A stretch of 54,094 nt of DNA from an uncultured Paraglaciecola sp. (GTDB lineage Bacteria > Pseudomonadota > Gammaproteobacteria > Enterobacterales > Alteromonadaceae), in NCBI GenBank assembly GCA_947498355.1, contig CANMKA010000026.1:1-54094 (forward strand), read 5' to 3'. The notes below the pieces were generated by a model. It was given only the letters and a program-made list of their open reading frames with translations. It did not search any database and had not been told where the DNA came from. The position numbers were made by a program, and so were the translations under genes. Positions within the stretch are counted from its first letter, which is position 1. Each line of letters starts with the position of its first letter. This document shows positions 18,014 through 27,461 of this stretch, piece by piece.

Positions 18014-18172
18014 AATACAGTTTGGGAGAAAACGTCAATAATCTAACTGTTGAAATAATGATAGGCGACTAAGATTTTTACGCAATGCTTATTGGGTATA
18101 TTGCAGCAATTGCAGGTATCGAAAAATATACGTAAAATATCGACATTAACTTATCTGAGTGACTACCCGTTT

Positions 18173-19222
18173 ATGAAACTGTCTGATTTTTCTTTCGATT
18201 TGCCTGAATCGCTCATCGCTCGGTACCCCACAGAGTCGCGTACGGCAAGCCGTTTAATGGCAGTTGATGGTAACTCTGGATACATCTCTCATTTGCAATT
18301 TAATGATATAGAATCGCTGATTGAACCCGGTGATTTATTGATTTTTAACAACACTCGCGTCATACCTGCGCGATTGCTAGGTCAAAAAGAAACGGGCGGC
18401 AAGGTAGAAGTCTTGATTGAGCGAATGCTACAAGACAACAAGGTGTTAGCGCACGTTAAAGCGAGTAAGTCTCCTAAGATTGGTGCTAGGTTAACCCTAG
18501 AGGGAGCTATCGAAGTCGAGATGTTAGGTCGTCAAGGGCAGTTGTTTGAGTTGGCTTTTCTGTCAGAGCAACCGGTACTTGAGTTGCTTGAAGAATATGG
18601 TCACATGCCGTTACCGCCTTACATAGATAGACCTGATGAAGAGTCTGATAAAGAACGTTACCAAACGGTTTACAACCAAGTGCCAGGAGCAGTTGCTGCG
18701 CCTACAGCAGGGCTGCATTTTGATAAGGCTATACTGCAACGCTTGGCCGACAAAGGAGTGAAATCTGAGTTTGTTACCCTACATGTGGGAGCAGGTACCT
18801 TTCAGCCAGTGAAAGTCGATAATATACTAGAGCACCAAATGCATTCAGAATATGCAGAGGTCTCTCAGCAAGTAGTAGATGCTATCCTAGCGACAAAGGC
18901 TGCAGGCAAGCGAGTGATTGCAGTGGGAACGACGTCTGTTCGCTCCCTTGAGTCAGCGGCTCAGCAGGCAGTAGAAACTCAACAACCGCTTCAACCATTT
19001 TTTTCGGACACGGATATTTTCATTTACCCCGGATACGAGTTTAAAATAGTAGATGCCATGCTGACTAACTTCCATTTGTCTGAGTCAACCTTGCTAATGC
19101 TGGTGAGTGCCTTTGCTGGGAAACAGCATATTTTTGATGCCTATGAACAGGCTGTTGAACAAGAATACCGTTTCTTTAGCTATGGTGATGCCATGTTTTT
19201 GACTAAACAGCATGACGAATAA
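18173..19222 (+). CDS. queA: tRNA preQ1(34) S-adenosylmethionine ribosyltransferase-isomerase
   Basis: Transfers and isomerises the ribosyl group of SAM onto preQ1 at tRNA position 34, giving epoxyqueuosine. The 349-residue product begins [19 protein letters not shown] and has the family motifs [37 protein letters not shown] as two adjoining blocks, [28 protein letters not shown] and FIYPGYEFK. The upstream frame to 18092 is rejected because the conserved start is at 18173. tgt does not follow, unlike in many gammaproteobacteria. The end overlaps the DUF1289 gene by 11 bases. Confidence 0.98.
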   Translation: MKLSDFSFDLPESLIARYPTESRTASRLMAVDGNSGYISHLQFNDIESLIEPGDLLIFNNTRVIPARLLGQKETGGKVEVLIERMLQDNKVLAHVKASKSPKIGARLTLEGAIEVEMLGRQGQLFELAFLSEQPVLELLEEYGHMPLPPYIDRPDEESDKERYQTVYNQVPGAVAAPTAGLHFDKAILQRLADKGVKSEFVTLHVGAGTFQPVKVDNILEHQMHSEYAEVSQQVVDAILATKAAGKRVIAVGTTSVRSLESAAQQAVETQQPLQPFFSDTDIFIYPGYEFKIVDAMLTNFHLSESTLLMLVSAFAGKQHIFDAYEQAVEQEYRFFSYGDAMFLTKQHDE

Positions 19223-19409
19223 GCCAGGTAGTAAACCAGTTCTGTCGCCTTGTATTGGCAACTGCTGCTTAGACGACAAAGACATGTGCCTTGGGTGTTT
19301 CAGAATGCTAGACGATATAGTCGGTTGGTCACAAAAGCCCGATGACGACAAATTACGAGTTATTCGCAAATGCCAACAGCGTAAATCTGAGAACAAGCCA
19401 TCTTTTTGA
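19212..19409 (+). CDS. DUF1289 family Cys-rich protein (YdhL-like)
   Basis: A 65-residue protein with the four-cysteine DUF1289 signature ([20 protein letters not shown]), probably a small metal-binding protein, followed by the typical tail W......K..V...CQQR. It starts inside the last codons of queA (ATGACGAATAA), implying translational coupling. The function is unknown. Confidence 0.9.
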   Translation: MTNKPGSKPVLSPCIGNCCLDDKDMCLGCFRMLDDIVGWSQKPDDDKLRVIRKCQQRKSENKPSF

Positions 19410-19499
19410 TTTTCACCTACTGTATGCGTGGCAAGATACTCACCAGAGTTTTTGTTACACTGACGCATAGTATTAATACCTAGTTAGTCTTTTATTTAT

Positions 19500-20426
19500 A
19501 TGCATATTACTTTAGCCCCTATGGAAGGGGTGGTTGATCACCTAATGCGTGACATGCTCACTCAAGTGGGTGGCTTTGATTTATGCGTGACTGAATTTGT
19601 GCGCGTAGTGGAACAGCTTTTACCTAAAAAGGTGTTTTATCGCCTATGCCCAGAATTGCACAATCAAGGCTATACGCCCAGTGGTGTGCCAGTAAAAGTG
19701 CAATTGCTTGGGCAACACGGGCAATGGTTGGCTGAAAATGCCCAAAGAGCGGTTGAGTTGGGTTCCCATGGGATTGATCTTAATTTTGGTTGTCCGGCCA
19801 AAACCGTTAATAAAAGTAAAGGTGGGGCGGTATTGCTTAAAGATCCCGATAGTATTTTTCAAATAGTGCAAGCGGTGCGAGAAGCCGTCCCTGGCGAACA
19901 AGTGGTCAGCGCAAAAATGCGCTTGGGGTTCGAGGACAAATCTTTGGCCATTGAAAATGCTTTAGCTATTCAAGAAGCAGGGGCTGATTCTATTGTTATT
20001 CATGCTCGTACTAAAGTTGAAGGTTATAAACCTCCAGCATACTGGGATTGGATTGCAAAAATAAAACAAGTCGTGAATGTACCTATTGTTGCAAATGGTG
20101 AAATTTGGAACCATCAAGACGCACGTTTATGCCAATCTCAATCAAGATGTCAAAATTTAATGATAGGCAGAGGAGCGTTGGCGCTACCAAACTTAGCCAG
20201 AGTGATTAAAACTAATGAAGCCCATATGCCATGGGATCAGGTTAGAGCATTACTTATTCAATATTCTGGCTATGAATTATATGGACAAAAAGGCAAGTAC
20301 TACCCAAACCGTGTTAAACAATGGTTTGGTTATTTAAGCCGTGAGTATTCACAAGCACAAGAATTATTTTTAAGAATACGGGCCCTGCGAGAATCTGAGG
20401 CAATACTTGAACAAATCAAGCAATAA
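19500..20426 (+). CDS. dusC: tRNA-dihydrouridine(16) synthase DusC
   Basis: Flavoenzyme reducing U16 of tRNA to dihydrouridine with NADPH. The 308-residue product shows APMEGVVDHLMRDMLTQVGG, TEFVRVVEQLLP, the catalytic-cysteine segment DLNFGCPAKTVNKSKGGAVL, VSAKMRLGF, VIHARTKVEGYKPPAYW, PIVANGEIW and MIGRGALALPNLA. The YKPPAYW segment and overall length fit the DusC subgroup rather than DusA or DusB. Stand-alone gene. Confidence 0.95.
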   Translation: MHITLAPMEGVVDHLMRDMLTQVGGFDLCVTEFVRVVEQLLPKKVFYRLCPELHNQGYTPSGVPVKVQLLGQHGQWLAENAQRAVELGSHGIDLNFGCPAKTVNKSKGGAVLLKDPDSIFQIVQAVREAVPGEQVVSAKMRLGFEDKSLAIENALAIQEAGADSIVIHARTKVEGYKPPAYWDWIAKIKQVVNVPIVANGEIWNHQDARLCQSQSRCQNLMIGRGALALPNLARVIKTNEAHMPWDQVRALLIQYSGYELYGQKGKYYPNRVKQWFGYLSREYSQAQELFLRIRALRESEAILEQIKQ

Positions 20427-20705
20427 CTGCGTTAAATTTGTTTGCAATAGACTTGCTGTAGGCCCAAGAATTTACCTTTTAACAAGTGTAAATCGCTGGT
20501 TTGGCTATAATTAAGTATTTAAAATTAAGGCTTTAAATCGTTTTATATGTTGAGTTCAAGTTAAGAATTATTTGTTGAACTTTTGGTGAATAAAGTGTGC
20601 GGCTTTCGTTAGAGTTGCGTGATTCTTTTTTTGGGGATCTCCTCTAGACTTTACTCATACCGTCTCAAAGCAGACTTTCCGATAAACCTACTTGAGGAAA
20701 TACAA

Positions 20706-21614
20706 ATGGATAGTAAATATTTTCACCCAAGAATGAGTACCTTTGTAAACTTAGCCTTATTAATGATGATGGTTGCGTTTTCTGCCGTAGCTAAAACCGA
20801 CCATTCACAGTGGGCTAAACATAACCCACAAGAAACTCAAACCGTTGAGCACAAAGACATGTCAAGTATTTTGAATTTCTTGACCGTAACTGAGCGTGGA
20901 AAAGATTCGCTAGATTACGAACTACTTACTGGCCCTGCATTAGCATATGTACAAGAATACAAAGCGTTTTTAGAAAGCATTCCAGTTAGTTTGTTGAACA
21001 AAGATGAACAACTTGCATATTGGTTAAACTTACATAATGTAACTGTTATTGAAAAATTAGGATCAAGTAAAAGTCGCTCGCTCAAACGTATTAAAGATAA
21101 ACGTGGAGAGCCGGGCAAACCAGGTGATTGGTGGTCTGAAAAACTAGTCACAGTTGAGGGTGTTGCTTTGTCTCTAGAAGAAATTGAGCAAGATATCCTA
21201 TTTGCTCATTGGCAAGATCCGTTGGTTGCATATGGCTTGATATATGGGGTTAGAGGTGATGGTTTTGCTGGCAAGCAGGGATTCACAGGCAGAAACGTTA
21301 AATCTCAACTCGCTACATTAGCAAAAGAATTCGTTAACCAAAGAAGTAACGTTAAAGTGAGTCGTAATAAGGTACAAGTCTCAAGCTTACTAGCTTGGAA
21401 TATAGACACCTTGTTCGATGGTGATGATCAAAAATTATTAGCTCATCTTAAGGATTACGCCTCAGGTGATACTGCCAAGCGCTTACAAAAAGCCACAGAA
21501 ATCAACAAAAAGCATAAGTTTAGCTGGACATCAGACGCCTACAAGCGTCCTCGTCAACAAACTAGCTTTAGTGGTGAGTCTGGCGGCGGTGGTTCTTACG
21601 GTGGCGGTTCTTAG
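20706..21614 (+). CDS. exported DUF547 family protein
   Basis: A 302-residue protein with a signal peptide (residues about 10-32, LALLMMMVAFSAVAKT). The DUF547 domain covers about 75-230 (FLESIPVSLLNKDEQLAYWLNLHNVTVIEKL ... LEEIEQDIL ... YGLIYGVRGDG). DUF547 is distantly related to papain-like or glycosylation-linked folds; the function is unknown. The C-terminus is a Gly/Ser tail (SGGGGSYGGGS). ATG 20706 is chosen for TGAGGAAA seven bases upstream. The next gene probably starts within the Gly tail. Confidence 0.85.
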   Translation: MDSKYFHPRMSTFVNLALLMMMVAFSAVAKTDHSQWAKHNPQETQTVEHKDMSSILNFLTVTERGKDSLDYELLTGPALAYVQEYKAFLESIPVSLLNKDEQLAYWLNLHNVTVIEKLGSSKSRSLKRIKDKRGEPGKPGDWWSEKLVTVEGVALSLEEIEQDILFAHWQDPLVAYGLIYGVRGDGFAGKQGFTGRNVKSQLATLAKEFVNQRSNVKVSRNKVQVSSLLAWNIDTLFDGDDQKLLAHLKDYASGDTAKRLQKATEINKKHKFSWTSDAYKRPRQQTSFSGESGGGGSYGGGS

Positions 21615-23157
21615 TTTCACCTCTGTTAACGCTTTCAAACAAATTATTTTGTTATTTAGATTTACTCCACTATTTGCGACCAGCATTGTTCTGGTCGCTT
21701 TTGTCGTTTTATCGGATATTTCATCTCAATTTAGCTATTTTTCGCCTTGGTTAGAGCGTCCAACCTATACAGCTGTTAGCCTTATGATGTTAGCTTCTGG
21801 GGCTTACCTATGGCTTATTTATTATTTATATCAAAAATACAAAGATCAGGCTTGGCAACCCTTTGGCACAGTCTCTTTGGTATCAGGAACCCTTTTTATA
21901 GGGTTGGCGCTACGATTGGTTATGATGGATTCGACACCAATATTTGAAGATGATTTCTACCGTTATTTTTTTGATGGAGGCCTGGTTAATCATGGCCTTA
22001 ATCCATACTTGTACGCACCCCAACAGGCAATGGTCGCGCCGGAAAGTGACCGTCTTGCTATTTTAGGTATTGCGACGCAAAGCGCGTCACTGTACCCAGA
22101 GTTAGGTTTTTTGGCTGAACAGCCTTTAGTTGAGCGTGTTGCTTATCCTCATATTAAGACTATTTATCCGTCAGTTGCTCAATTCTTTTTTGCGTTAAGT
22201 TACCAGTTTGCTTCCTTTGATTTGAGCGCATGGCGGTGGCTGTTATTGGTAGTCGATGTTCTCAGTGTTGGCCTATTAATCGTATTGCTTAAACAATTGA
22301 ATCGAGGCGCTATCTGGAGCGCTGTGTATTGGTTGAATCCACTGGTTATTGCTGAAACATTTAATGCTGGCCACATGGACGTATTGTTGTTGCCTTTTAT
22401 TTTAGGCACCTTAATTTTGCTAAATGCAAAGCGTTTTGTATGGGCAATGATTTGTTTGGCGTTTGCAGTGGGTGTAAAATTATGGCCTATCATTTTAGCC
22501 CCTATAATTGTTCGTCCTTTGTTGTCAAAACCTAAATACTTGCTGATTGTTAGTGGCGTATTTATCTGCGTGTTGGTCTTGCTATTAAGTCCTCAGGTTA
22601 TTCCGGCCTTGCAAGAGTTGTTTTCTGAAAAGGATGTGGGAGCAGGCACCGCAGGTGTGGTGGCGTACGCTCAAGATTGGCGAACCAATAGTTGGATATT
22701 TGGATTAATTGAAGACAGTTTGATTTATTTGTCTGAATATCAGTTGGTGAGTCTCGTTGATCCACAACTTGCTGCGAGGGTGATAGTGGGTTTGGTTGTT
22801 TTGGTTGTTTTGTTTGCACTTAGCTTACGCCCTTGGACTCGGCTAGAACAGCTTATTAGTCGATGTTTGTGGCTTATTGCTATTTTATTTTTTGTTTCTC
22901 CAGCATCGTATCCATGGTACATAGTCTGGTTTCTACCGCTACTTGCTTTGGTATTTTCGACTAACAATGCTGGGTTATTATTACTGACATTTACCTTACC
23001 TCTGTACGATTTACGCTATCCTTTGTTAGCCTTAGACAAGCAAGAGCTATTTAGCCAATGGATAACTATGGCGCAGTTTTTACCGGTAATCATATGTATG
23101 GTATGTATGGCCTATTGCTTCAAATCAAGCCCACAAAAAAAGCCCCTTACTACTTGA
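21601..23157 (+). CDS. polytopic membrane protein, GT-C (PIG-M/GT87-like) glycosyltransferase candidate
   Basis: About 518 residues with ten or more predicted transmembrane helices. After the second helix a conserved loop reads EDDFYRYFFDGGLVNHGLNPYLYAP. In GT-C mannosyltransferase-like proteins this acidic loop binds a lipid-linked sugar. WLNPLVIAETFNAGHMDVLLLPF and VKLWPIILAP also fit that class. The start is uncertain: GTG 21601, overlapping the DUF547 gene by 14 bases, is the most plausible. The frame remains open to 21466 but only inside the DUF547 gene. Donor and acceptor are unknown. Confidence 0.7.
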   Translation: MAVLSFTSVNAFKQIILLFRFTPLFATSIVLVAFVVLSDISSQFSYFSPWLERPTYTAVSLMMLASGAYLWLIYYLYQKYKDQAWQPFGTVSLVSGTLFIGLALRLVMMDSTPIFEDDFYRYFFDGGLVNHGLNPYLYAPQQAMVAPESDRLAILGIATQSASLYPELGFLAEQPLVERVAYPHIKTIYPSVAQFFFALSYQFASFDLSAWRWLLLVVDVLSVGLLIVLLKQLNRGAIWSAVYWLNPLVIAETFNAGHMDVLLLPFILGTLILLNAKRFVWAMICLAFAVGVKLWPIILAPIIVRPLLSKPKYLLIVSGVFICVLVLLLSPQVIPALQELFSEKDVGAGTAGVVAYAQDWRTNSWIFGLIEDSLIYLSEYQLVSLVDPQLAARVIVGLVVLVVLFALSLRPWTRLEQLISRCLWLIAILFFVSPASYPWYIVWFLPLLALVFSTNNAGLLLLTFTLPLYDLRYPLLALDKQELFSQWITMAQFLPVIICMVCMAYCFKSSPQKKPLTT

Positions 23158-23171
23158 AGGGGCTTTTTTTT
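23134..23171. terminator. bidirectional terminator
   Basis: A-rich tract, AGCCCCTT (23141-23148), eight-base loop, AAGGGGCT (23157-23164) and a T-run. The stem overlaps the stop of the membrane-protein gene. With U-runs on both strands it can also end the small minus-strand gene at 23215-23391. Confidence 0.85.
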
Positions 23172-23214
23172 ATTGCTTGATGCGTCGTCCATTTGCATAT
23201 GCTATGTCAATTGG

Positions 23215-23391
23215 CTATACGCTGATATTAATTTGCGATCCCACTCTTTCGCCGGGTAACGGGTTGTTTTCTTGAGCGGTAATTTCTTGCTGCTGCTGCT
23301 GGCTCTCGGCCTGAGCAACTTGTTGTTGTGAGCCAGTTTGAGTAGGCACGTTTTGAGCTACGGTCCCAGCTCCTGATGATCCTATTTCCAT
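23215..23391 (-). CDS. 58-aa Gln-rich protein of unknown function
   Basis: A short minus-strand gene. ATG 23391 is preceded by CAGGAG seven bases upstream, an excellent Shine-Dalgarno. The 58 residues start MEIGSSGAGTVAQNVPTQTG, then a Gln-rich stretch including five consecutive Gln, and end LPGERVGSQINISV. It ends 50 bases before a bidirectional terminator, so it is a complete transcription unit between tesA and the terminator. No signal peptide, cysteine or membrane segment. No family recognised. Confidence 0.6.
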   Translation of the reverse strand: MEIGSSGAGTVAQNVPTQTGSQQQVAQAESQQQQQEITAQENNPLPGERVGSQINISV

Positions 23392-23450
23392 AGTGGTCTC
23401 CTGTTTTTTTACGTTAACCCAACTAGTCTAGTTGGTTGTTTAATGAACGT

Positions 23451-24068
23451 CTAGGGAAATATTATTTCACCTAGTTGGTGCTGCATAGTTTCGGCTATTA
23501 TCACTTGCGCTTGGGCGTTAGGATGAATACCGTCTTTTAGCATGAGTGTCGAATCTGTCGCTATATTCTGCAAAAAGAAGGGAACTAGCTCTATATTGTA
23601 CTCATTAGCTAAATCACGATAACTCTCGCGGAACATACTTGTGTATCGTTTCCCATAATTAGGCGGTATTTCCATTTGTTGTAACAATACTTCAGCACCC
23701 GCTTGTTTAGATAAAAGAACGATGTTTGCTAAATTCTCTTTCATCTTACTAACTGGGTGTCCTTGCAGTCCGTCGTTACCACCCAACTCAACAAATACAT
23801 GGCTAGGCTGGTGAGATGATAATAGTCTGGGTAGGCGCGCTAAGGCACCATCGGTTGTTTCGCCACTAATGGCAGCATTAACAATGGTAATAGGTTTGTC
23901 TTGCCACGCGTTTTGTAACAAACTAACCCAACCTTGTTCCTGTTTTAAGCCGTAAGCTGCACTTAAGCTATCGCCTAGTATGAGCAACTTAGTTTCTTTA
24001 GCTGCGATGTGATCTGAAAAAGACACTAAAAGTATAAAAACTAGTGATAAATGACAATAATTCCGCAA
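23451..24068 (-). CDS. tesA: arylesterase / acyl-CoA thioesterase I (SGNH hydrolase)
   Basis: Periplasmic lipase-like hydrolase. The SGNH blocks are clear: LLILGDSLSAAYGLKQEQGW (nucleophile Ser), VNAAISGETT, FVELGGNDGLQG and DGIHPNAQAQ (catalytic Asp-His). A signal peptide fits a TTG start at 24068 (RNYCHLSLVFILLVSFSDHIAA) with AAGG just upstream. The frame extends to 24194 but would overlap the divergent ABC gene. Divergence from ybbA-ybbP is conserved with E. coli. Confidence 0.93.
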   Translation of the reverse strand: MRNYCHLSLVFILLVSFSDHIAAKETKLLILGDSLSAAYGLKQEQGWVSLLQNAWQDKPITIVNAAISGETTDGALARLPRLLSSHQPSHVFVELGGNDGLQGHPVSKMKENLANIVLLSKQAGAEVLLQQMEIPPNYGKRYTSMFRESYRDLANEYNIELVPFFLQNIATDSTLMLKDGIHPNAQAQVIIAETMQHQLGEIIFP

Positions 24069-24093
24069 AGACCTTATTTTAAGAAACAACACT

Positions 24094-24813
24094 ATGACTC
24101 CAAAGACTATGATTAAGACGAAAGCTATAACTAAAACAGTTAGTACGACACAGGGAGAATTGCAGATCCTCCAACCAATTAGCTTTGATGTCAAGGAAGG
24201 GGAATCAGTGGCTATAATTGGGGCGTCAGGTTCAGGTAAATCGACATTGCTTAGCTTGCTAGCAGGCTTAGACTCAGTAACCGAGGGCGAGATATACCTA
24301 GACGATCAAGCTATGCACAACATGGACGAAGAACAGAGAGCGCAATTACGAGGGGCAAAGGTTGGCTTCATTTTTCAAAGCTTTATGCTAGTACAAAGCC
24401 TAACTGCTATCGAAAATATTATGTTGCCAGCTGAAATTGCCGGTCACAAAGACGCCAAGCAAAAAGCCCTAGATATTCTACAACAAGTAGGCCTAGCCCA
24501 CAGAGCTAATCATTACCCAAACCAATTGTCTGGCGGCGAGCAGCAAAGAGTGGCGATTGCCAGAGCTTTTATTTCACGGCCTAAGATATTGTTTGCTGAT
24601 GAGCCAACGGGAAACTTAGATGCTGTAAACAGTGACAAAATAGAAAAATTATTATTTGATTTGAATGAAACTGCCAACACTACCTTAGTGTTAGTTACCC
24701 ACGACAATACCCTAGCCAACCAATGTCAACGTCAATTACACATGCAAGCAGGGGTGCTGACTGAGGTCACAGAGAAGTTGACCAAACCATCTTTAGCCAT
24801 GGAGGCAAGTTAA
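24094..24813 (+). CDS. ybbA: ABC transporter ATP-binding protein (YbbA)
   Basis: A 239-residue LolD/MacB-type ATPase: Walker A IGASGSGKSTLLSLLAGLD, Q-loop FIFQSFMLVQSLTAIENIML, signature LSGGEQQRVAIARA, Walker B ILFADEPTGNLD and H-loop VLVTHD. It forms a transporter with the permease encoded five bases downstream. In E. coli the ybbA-ybbP pair lies next to tesA in the same way. The substrate is not established; a lipid or lipoprotein-related export role is inferred from the family. Start ATG 24094; ATG 24109 is an alternative. Only about 25 bases separate it from tesA. Confidence 0.93.
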   Translation: MTPKTMIKTKAITKTVSTTQGELQILQPISFDVKEGESVAIIGASGSGKSTLLSLLAGLDSVTEGEIYLDDQAMHNMDEEQRAQLRGAKVGFIFQSFMLVQSLTAIENIMLPAEIAGHKDAKQKALDILQQVGLAHRANHYPNQLSGGEQQRVAIARAFISRPKILFADEPTGNLDAVNSDKIEKLLFDLNETANTTLVLVTHDNTLANQCQRQLHMQAGVLTEVTEKLTKPSLAMEAS

Positions 24814-24818
24814 TTTTC

Positions 24819-27350
24819 ATGACAAGACAAACCTTAGGCCTGGCGTGGCGACTTTTCCGTCACGAAACAAGGCGTGGCGAACTCACCATAATTTTATTGG
24901 CCATAGTATTGTCCGTCGCCTCTGTACTATCCCTATCTTTATTTAGTGAAAGACTTCAACAGGCATTGACCGATAAGAGCGCTGAATTCATTGCCGCAGA
25001 CAGAGTGTTATACGCAGACAAACCTGTCGATCCTGAGTGGATAGAATATGCTCAAGGGCTAGGCCTGAATACAGCCCATCAAGTTAGCGCAAGATCTATG
25101 GCATTTTCCAATGAGCAAATGGACTTGGTTGATTTGCGCGCTGCAGATGCAGGTTATCCTTTAAAGGGCACGCTAAAAACCTCTGAAGAGCCTTTTAGTG
25201 TAGGGACGGCTACTAAATTATTACCTGAAGACGGTCAAGCTTGGGTTGAGTCTCAGTTATTTCAAACTTTAGGTCTAAATATTGGTGATCAAATCGAAGT
25301 GGGAGACGCCAGTTTTGTCGTTAGCCGTGTACTGACAGAAGTACCCGATGCCGGTTTTAGTGTGTTTGGCGGGGATCCCAAAGTCTTGATCCCGAGGCAA
25401 AATTTAGCGGCCACGAATATTGAAGGTCCTGGTAGCCGAGTAGGATATAGATACTTCTTTACTGGGGCTAAAGCCGATCTTGATAATTATTATAAGTGGC
25501 TAAAACCTCAACTTGATAGAGAGCTTCACGATTGGGACTCGGTAGAAGATGACAATTCAGCTATTGGTCGCTCGGTAGGCCGGGCGGGCCAATATTTTCT
25601 GTTAGCTAGTTTATTGGCCATAGTCTTGGCTGCGGTATCGATAGCGGTGGCGGCTCAGCGTTATAGTTTACGCCACTATGATCCTGTTGCGATTATGAAA
25701 ACCTTAGGTGCGCCTAAGGCCATGGTGCAACAAATTTACTTGTTACAGATTATTTTCATCACCACCCTAGGCATAGTTCTAGGTAGCGCAATAGGTTTTG
25801 TTATTCAACATTTAGTGGTGTCGGCAATTGCTAGTGAGGTGAATGTTGCCATAGATGGTTGGCATTGGCGTCCTCTGCTCATCGCTATTTTTACTGGTGC
25901 AGTGTGTGCGATTTTGTTTTCGTTGTACCCGTTATTGAAACTATTTTCGGTTTCTCCGTTACGTGTATTGCGTAGAGACTTAGGTGCAAATTTAGCCTCT
26001 AGATTAATTCAGTTTTTGGCCTCCGGCGGCGCAGTGTTCATTTTGATGTGGGCATACAGCCAAAATTTAAAAGTAAGCGCCATTCTGTTTGTTTCTGGAA
26101 TCGCACTTGTGCTTGGTTTGTTAGCTGTGACTTATGGGCTAATTCGGCTAGGACGAAAACTTGCTCAAGGCAAAATGAGTGCGTGGCAATTGGCCTGGGC
26201 CAGAATACATCGCCGTGCCATGGATAACAGCGTGCAGCTAATCAGTTTTGCGGTAACCATTATGTTGTTGCTGGTGGTATTAGTGATGCGAAATGACATG
26301 GTTAAGCAGTGGCAAGAGCAACTACCCGAGGGCACGCCTAATTATTTCTTGGTCAATATTAGTCAAGCGCAACAGCCTCAACTGGCCCAGCATTTCGCCG
26401 AGAACCAAGTTCAAATTAACAAGTTTTATCCAATCGTAAGAGGACGATTTGCGGCCATTAATGGAGAGAAAATACGCACTTCTGTAAGCAAAGAAGATGA
26501 TGAAGATAACCGTAATACTCGCAATGGGCTAGGGCGTGAAGCCAACTTAACCTGGAGCAACACCCTACAAAACGGCACAGTCGTTACTGATGGTGTGTGG
26601 TTTGGTGATAATCCTTTGGCGGATGATGATCAGAGGCCGTATCAGGTCTCAGTTGAGAAACGTTTAGTTGAACGTTTGGACATTAAAATGGGCGATGTGC
26701 TTACATTTAATATTGGTAGCGAAGTAATAGAAACCGAGGTAACCAGTTTACGGGATGTAAATTGGCAGTCGTTGCAGCCTAACTTTTTCTTTGTTATTGA
26801 ACCTAGGGCGCTGCGCAATTTTACCCCAACTTACATTTCGAGTTTTGGCCTACCTCCTGAGCGTAAGTCTGATGTGACTCAACTTATGCGTCCCTTTGCT
26901 AATGTGACTCTGATTGATGTAGATGCAAGGCTAAATCAGCTGCGCAGCATAGTTGAGCAAGTTTCTTTAGCGGTAGAATTTATTTTGGTATTGGTCTTAG
27001 TCGCGGGGGCTTTAGTCTTGATTGCCCAAGTTCAAGCGAGTATGGATGAGCGTCAGCAAGAGTTGGCAATATTACGCACCTTAGGAGCGAAAGGTTCCTT
27101 GATCCGTGCCAGTGTCATTTATGAGTTCGTGATCATTGGGGTGGTAGCCGGAGTGATGGCGGCCTTGAGTAATGAACTGAGCTTGTTAATGTTACAAACT
27201 CAAATTTTTCAAATGCAAGCTAGCTTACATCTTGAATATTGGCTTATTGCTCCAGTGGCTGGGGCCGCAGTGGTGGGCACGTTGGGCGCCTTGGGTTGCT
27301 GGAGATTATTGTCGCTAAATACCAGTCATCTACTTAGGCAAATGGTGTAG
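24819..27350 (+). CDS. ybbP: FtsX-family ABC transporter permease (YbbP)
   Basis: An 843-residue permease of the FtsX/MacB superfamily in the long, duplicated form: a first membrane helix (about 22-42), a large periplasmic domain and helices near 265-285, 310-335 and 345-370. Then come two or more helices at about 395-440 and a second permease half with three C-terminal helices (VEFILVLVLVAGALVLIAQV ... HLEYWLIAPVAGAAVVG). The motif DPVAIMKTLGAPKAMVQQIY, repeated as LAILRTLGAKGSLIRAS, is typical. It partners YbbA. Confidence 0.92.
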   Translation: MTRQTLGLAWRLFRHETRRGELTIILLAIVLSVASVLSLSLFSERLQQALTDKSAEFIAADRVLYADKPVDPEWIEYAQGLGLNTAHQVSARSMAFSNEQMDLVDLRAADAGYPLKGTLKTSEEPFSVGTATKLLPEDGQAWVESQLFQTLGLNIGDQIEVGDASFVVSRVLTEVPDAGFSVFGGDPKVLIPRQNLAATNIEGPGSRVGYRYFFTGAKADLDNYYKWLKPQLDRELHDWDSVEDDNSAIGRSVGRAGQYFLLASLLAIVLAAVSIAVAAQRYSLRHYDPVAIMKTLGAPKAMVQQIYLLQIIFITTLGIVLGSAIGFVIQHLVVSAIASEVNVAIDGWHWRPLLIAIFTGAVCAILFSLYPLLKLFSVSPLRVLRRDLGANLASRLIQFLASGGAVFILMWAYSQNLKVSAILFVSGIALVLGLLAVTYGLIRLGRKLAQGKMSAWQLAWARIHRRAMDNSVQLISFAVTIMLLLVVLVMRNDMVKQWQEQLPEGTPNYFLVNISQAQQPQLAQHFAENQVQINKFYPIVRGRFAAINGEKIRTSVSKEDDEDNRNTRNGLGREANLTWSNTLQNGTVVTDGVWFGDNPLADDDQRPYQVSVEKRLVERLDIKMGDVLTFNIGSEVIETEVTSLRDVNWQSLQPNFFFVIEPRALRNFTPTYISSFGLPPERKSDVTQLMRPFANVTLIDVDARLNQLRSIVEQVSLAVEFILVLVLVAGALVLIAQVQASMDERQQELAILRTLGAKGSLIRASVIYEFVIIGVVAGVMAALSNELSLLMLQTQIFQMQASLHLEYWLIAPVAGAAVVGTLGALGCWRLLSLNTSHLLRQMV

Positions 27351-27377
27351 AGCAGAGCCGAAAAAACTGTATTGATG

Positions 27378-27412
27378 CAAATCACCTGAAGCAAGCGCTT
27401 GAAGGTGATTTG
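27378..27412. terminator. inverted repeat downstream of ybbP
   Basis: CAAATCACCT (27378-27387) pairs with AGGTGATTTG (27403-27412), with an inner CAAGCGCTTG palindrome. No T-run follows, so it may be a rho-independent-like or stability hairpin between convergent ybbP and yfcH. Confidence 0.5.
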
Positions 27413-27461
27413 GGATATTAAACTCGACAACAGGCTTTTTCAGTGTATCGATTAATTAAGA

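Noticed and set aside
18092..18172. Upstream extension of queA
   Set aside because: QueA homologues begin MKLSDFSF, which corresponds to 18173.
24069..24194. N-terminal extension of tesA
   Set aside because: It overlaps the divergent ybbA start, and the shorter form from 24068 already has a complete signal peptide.
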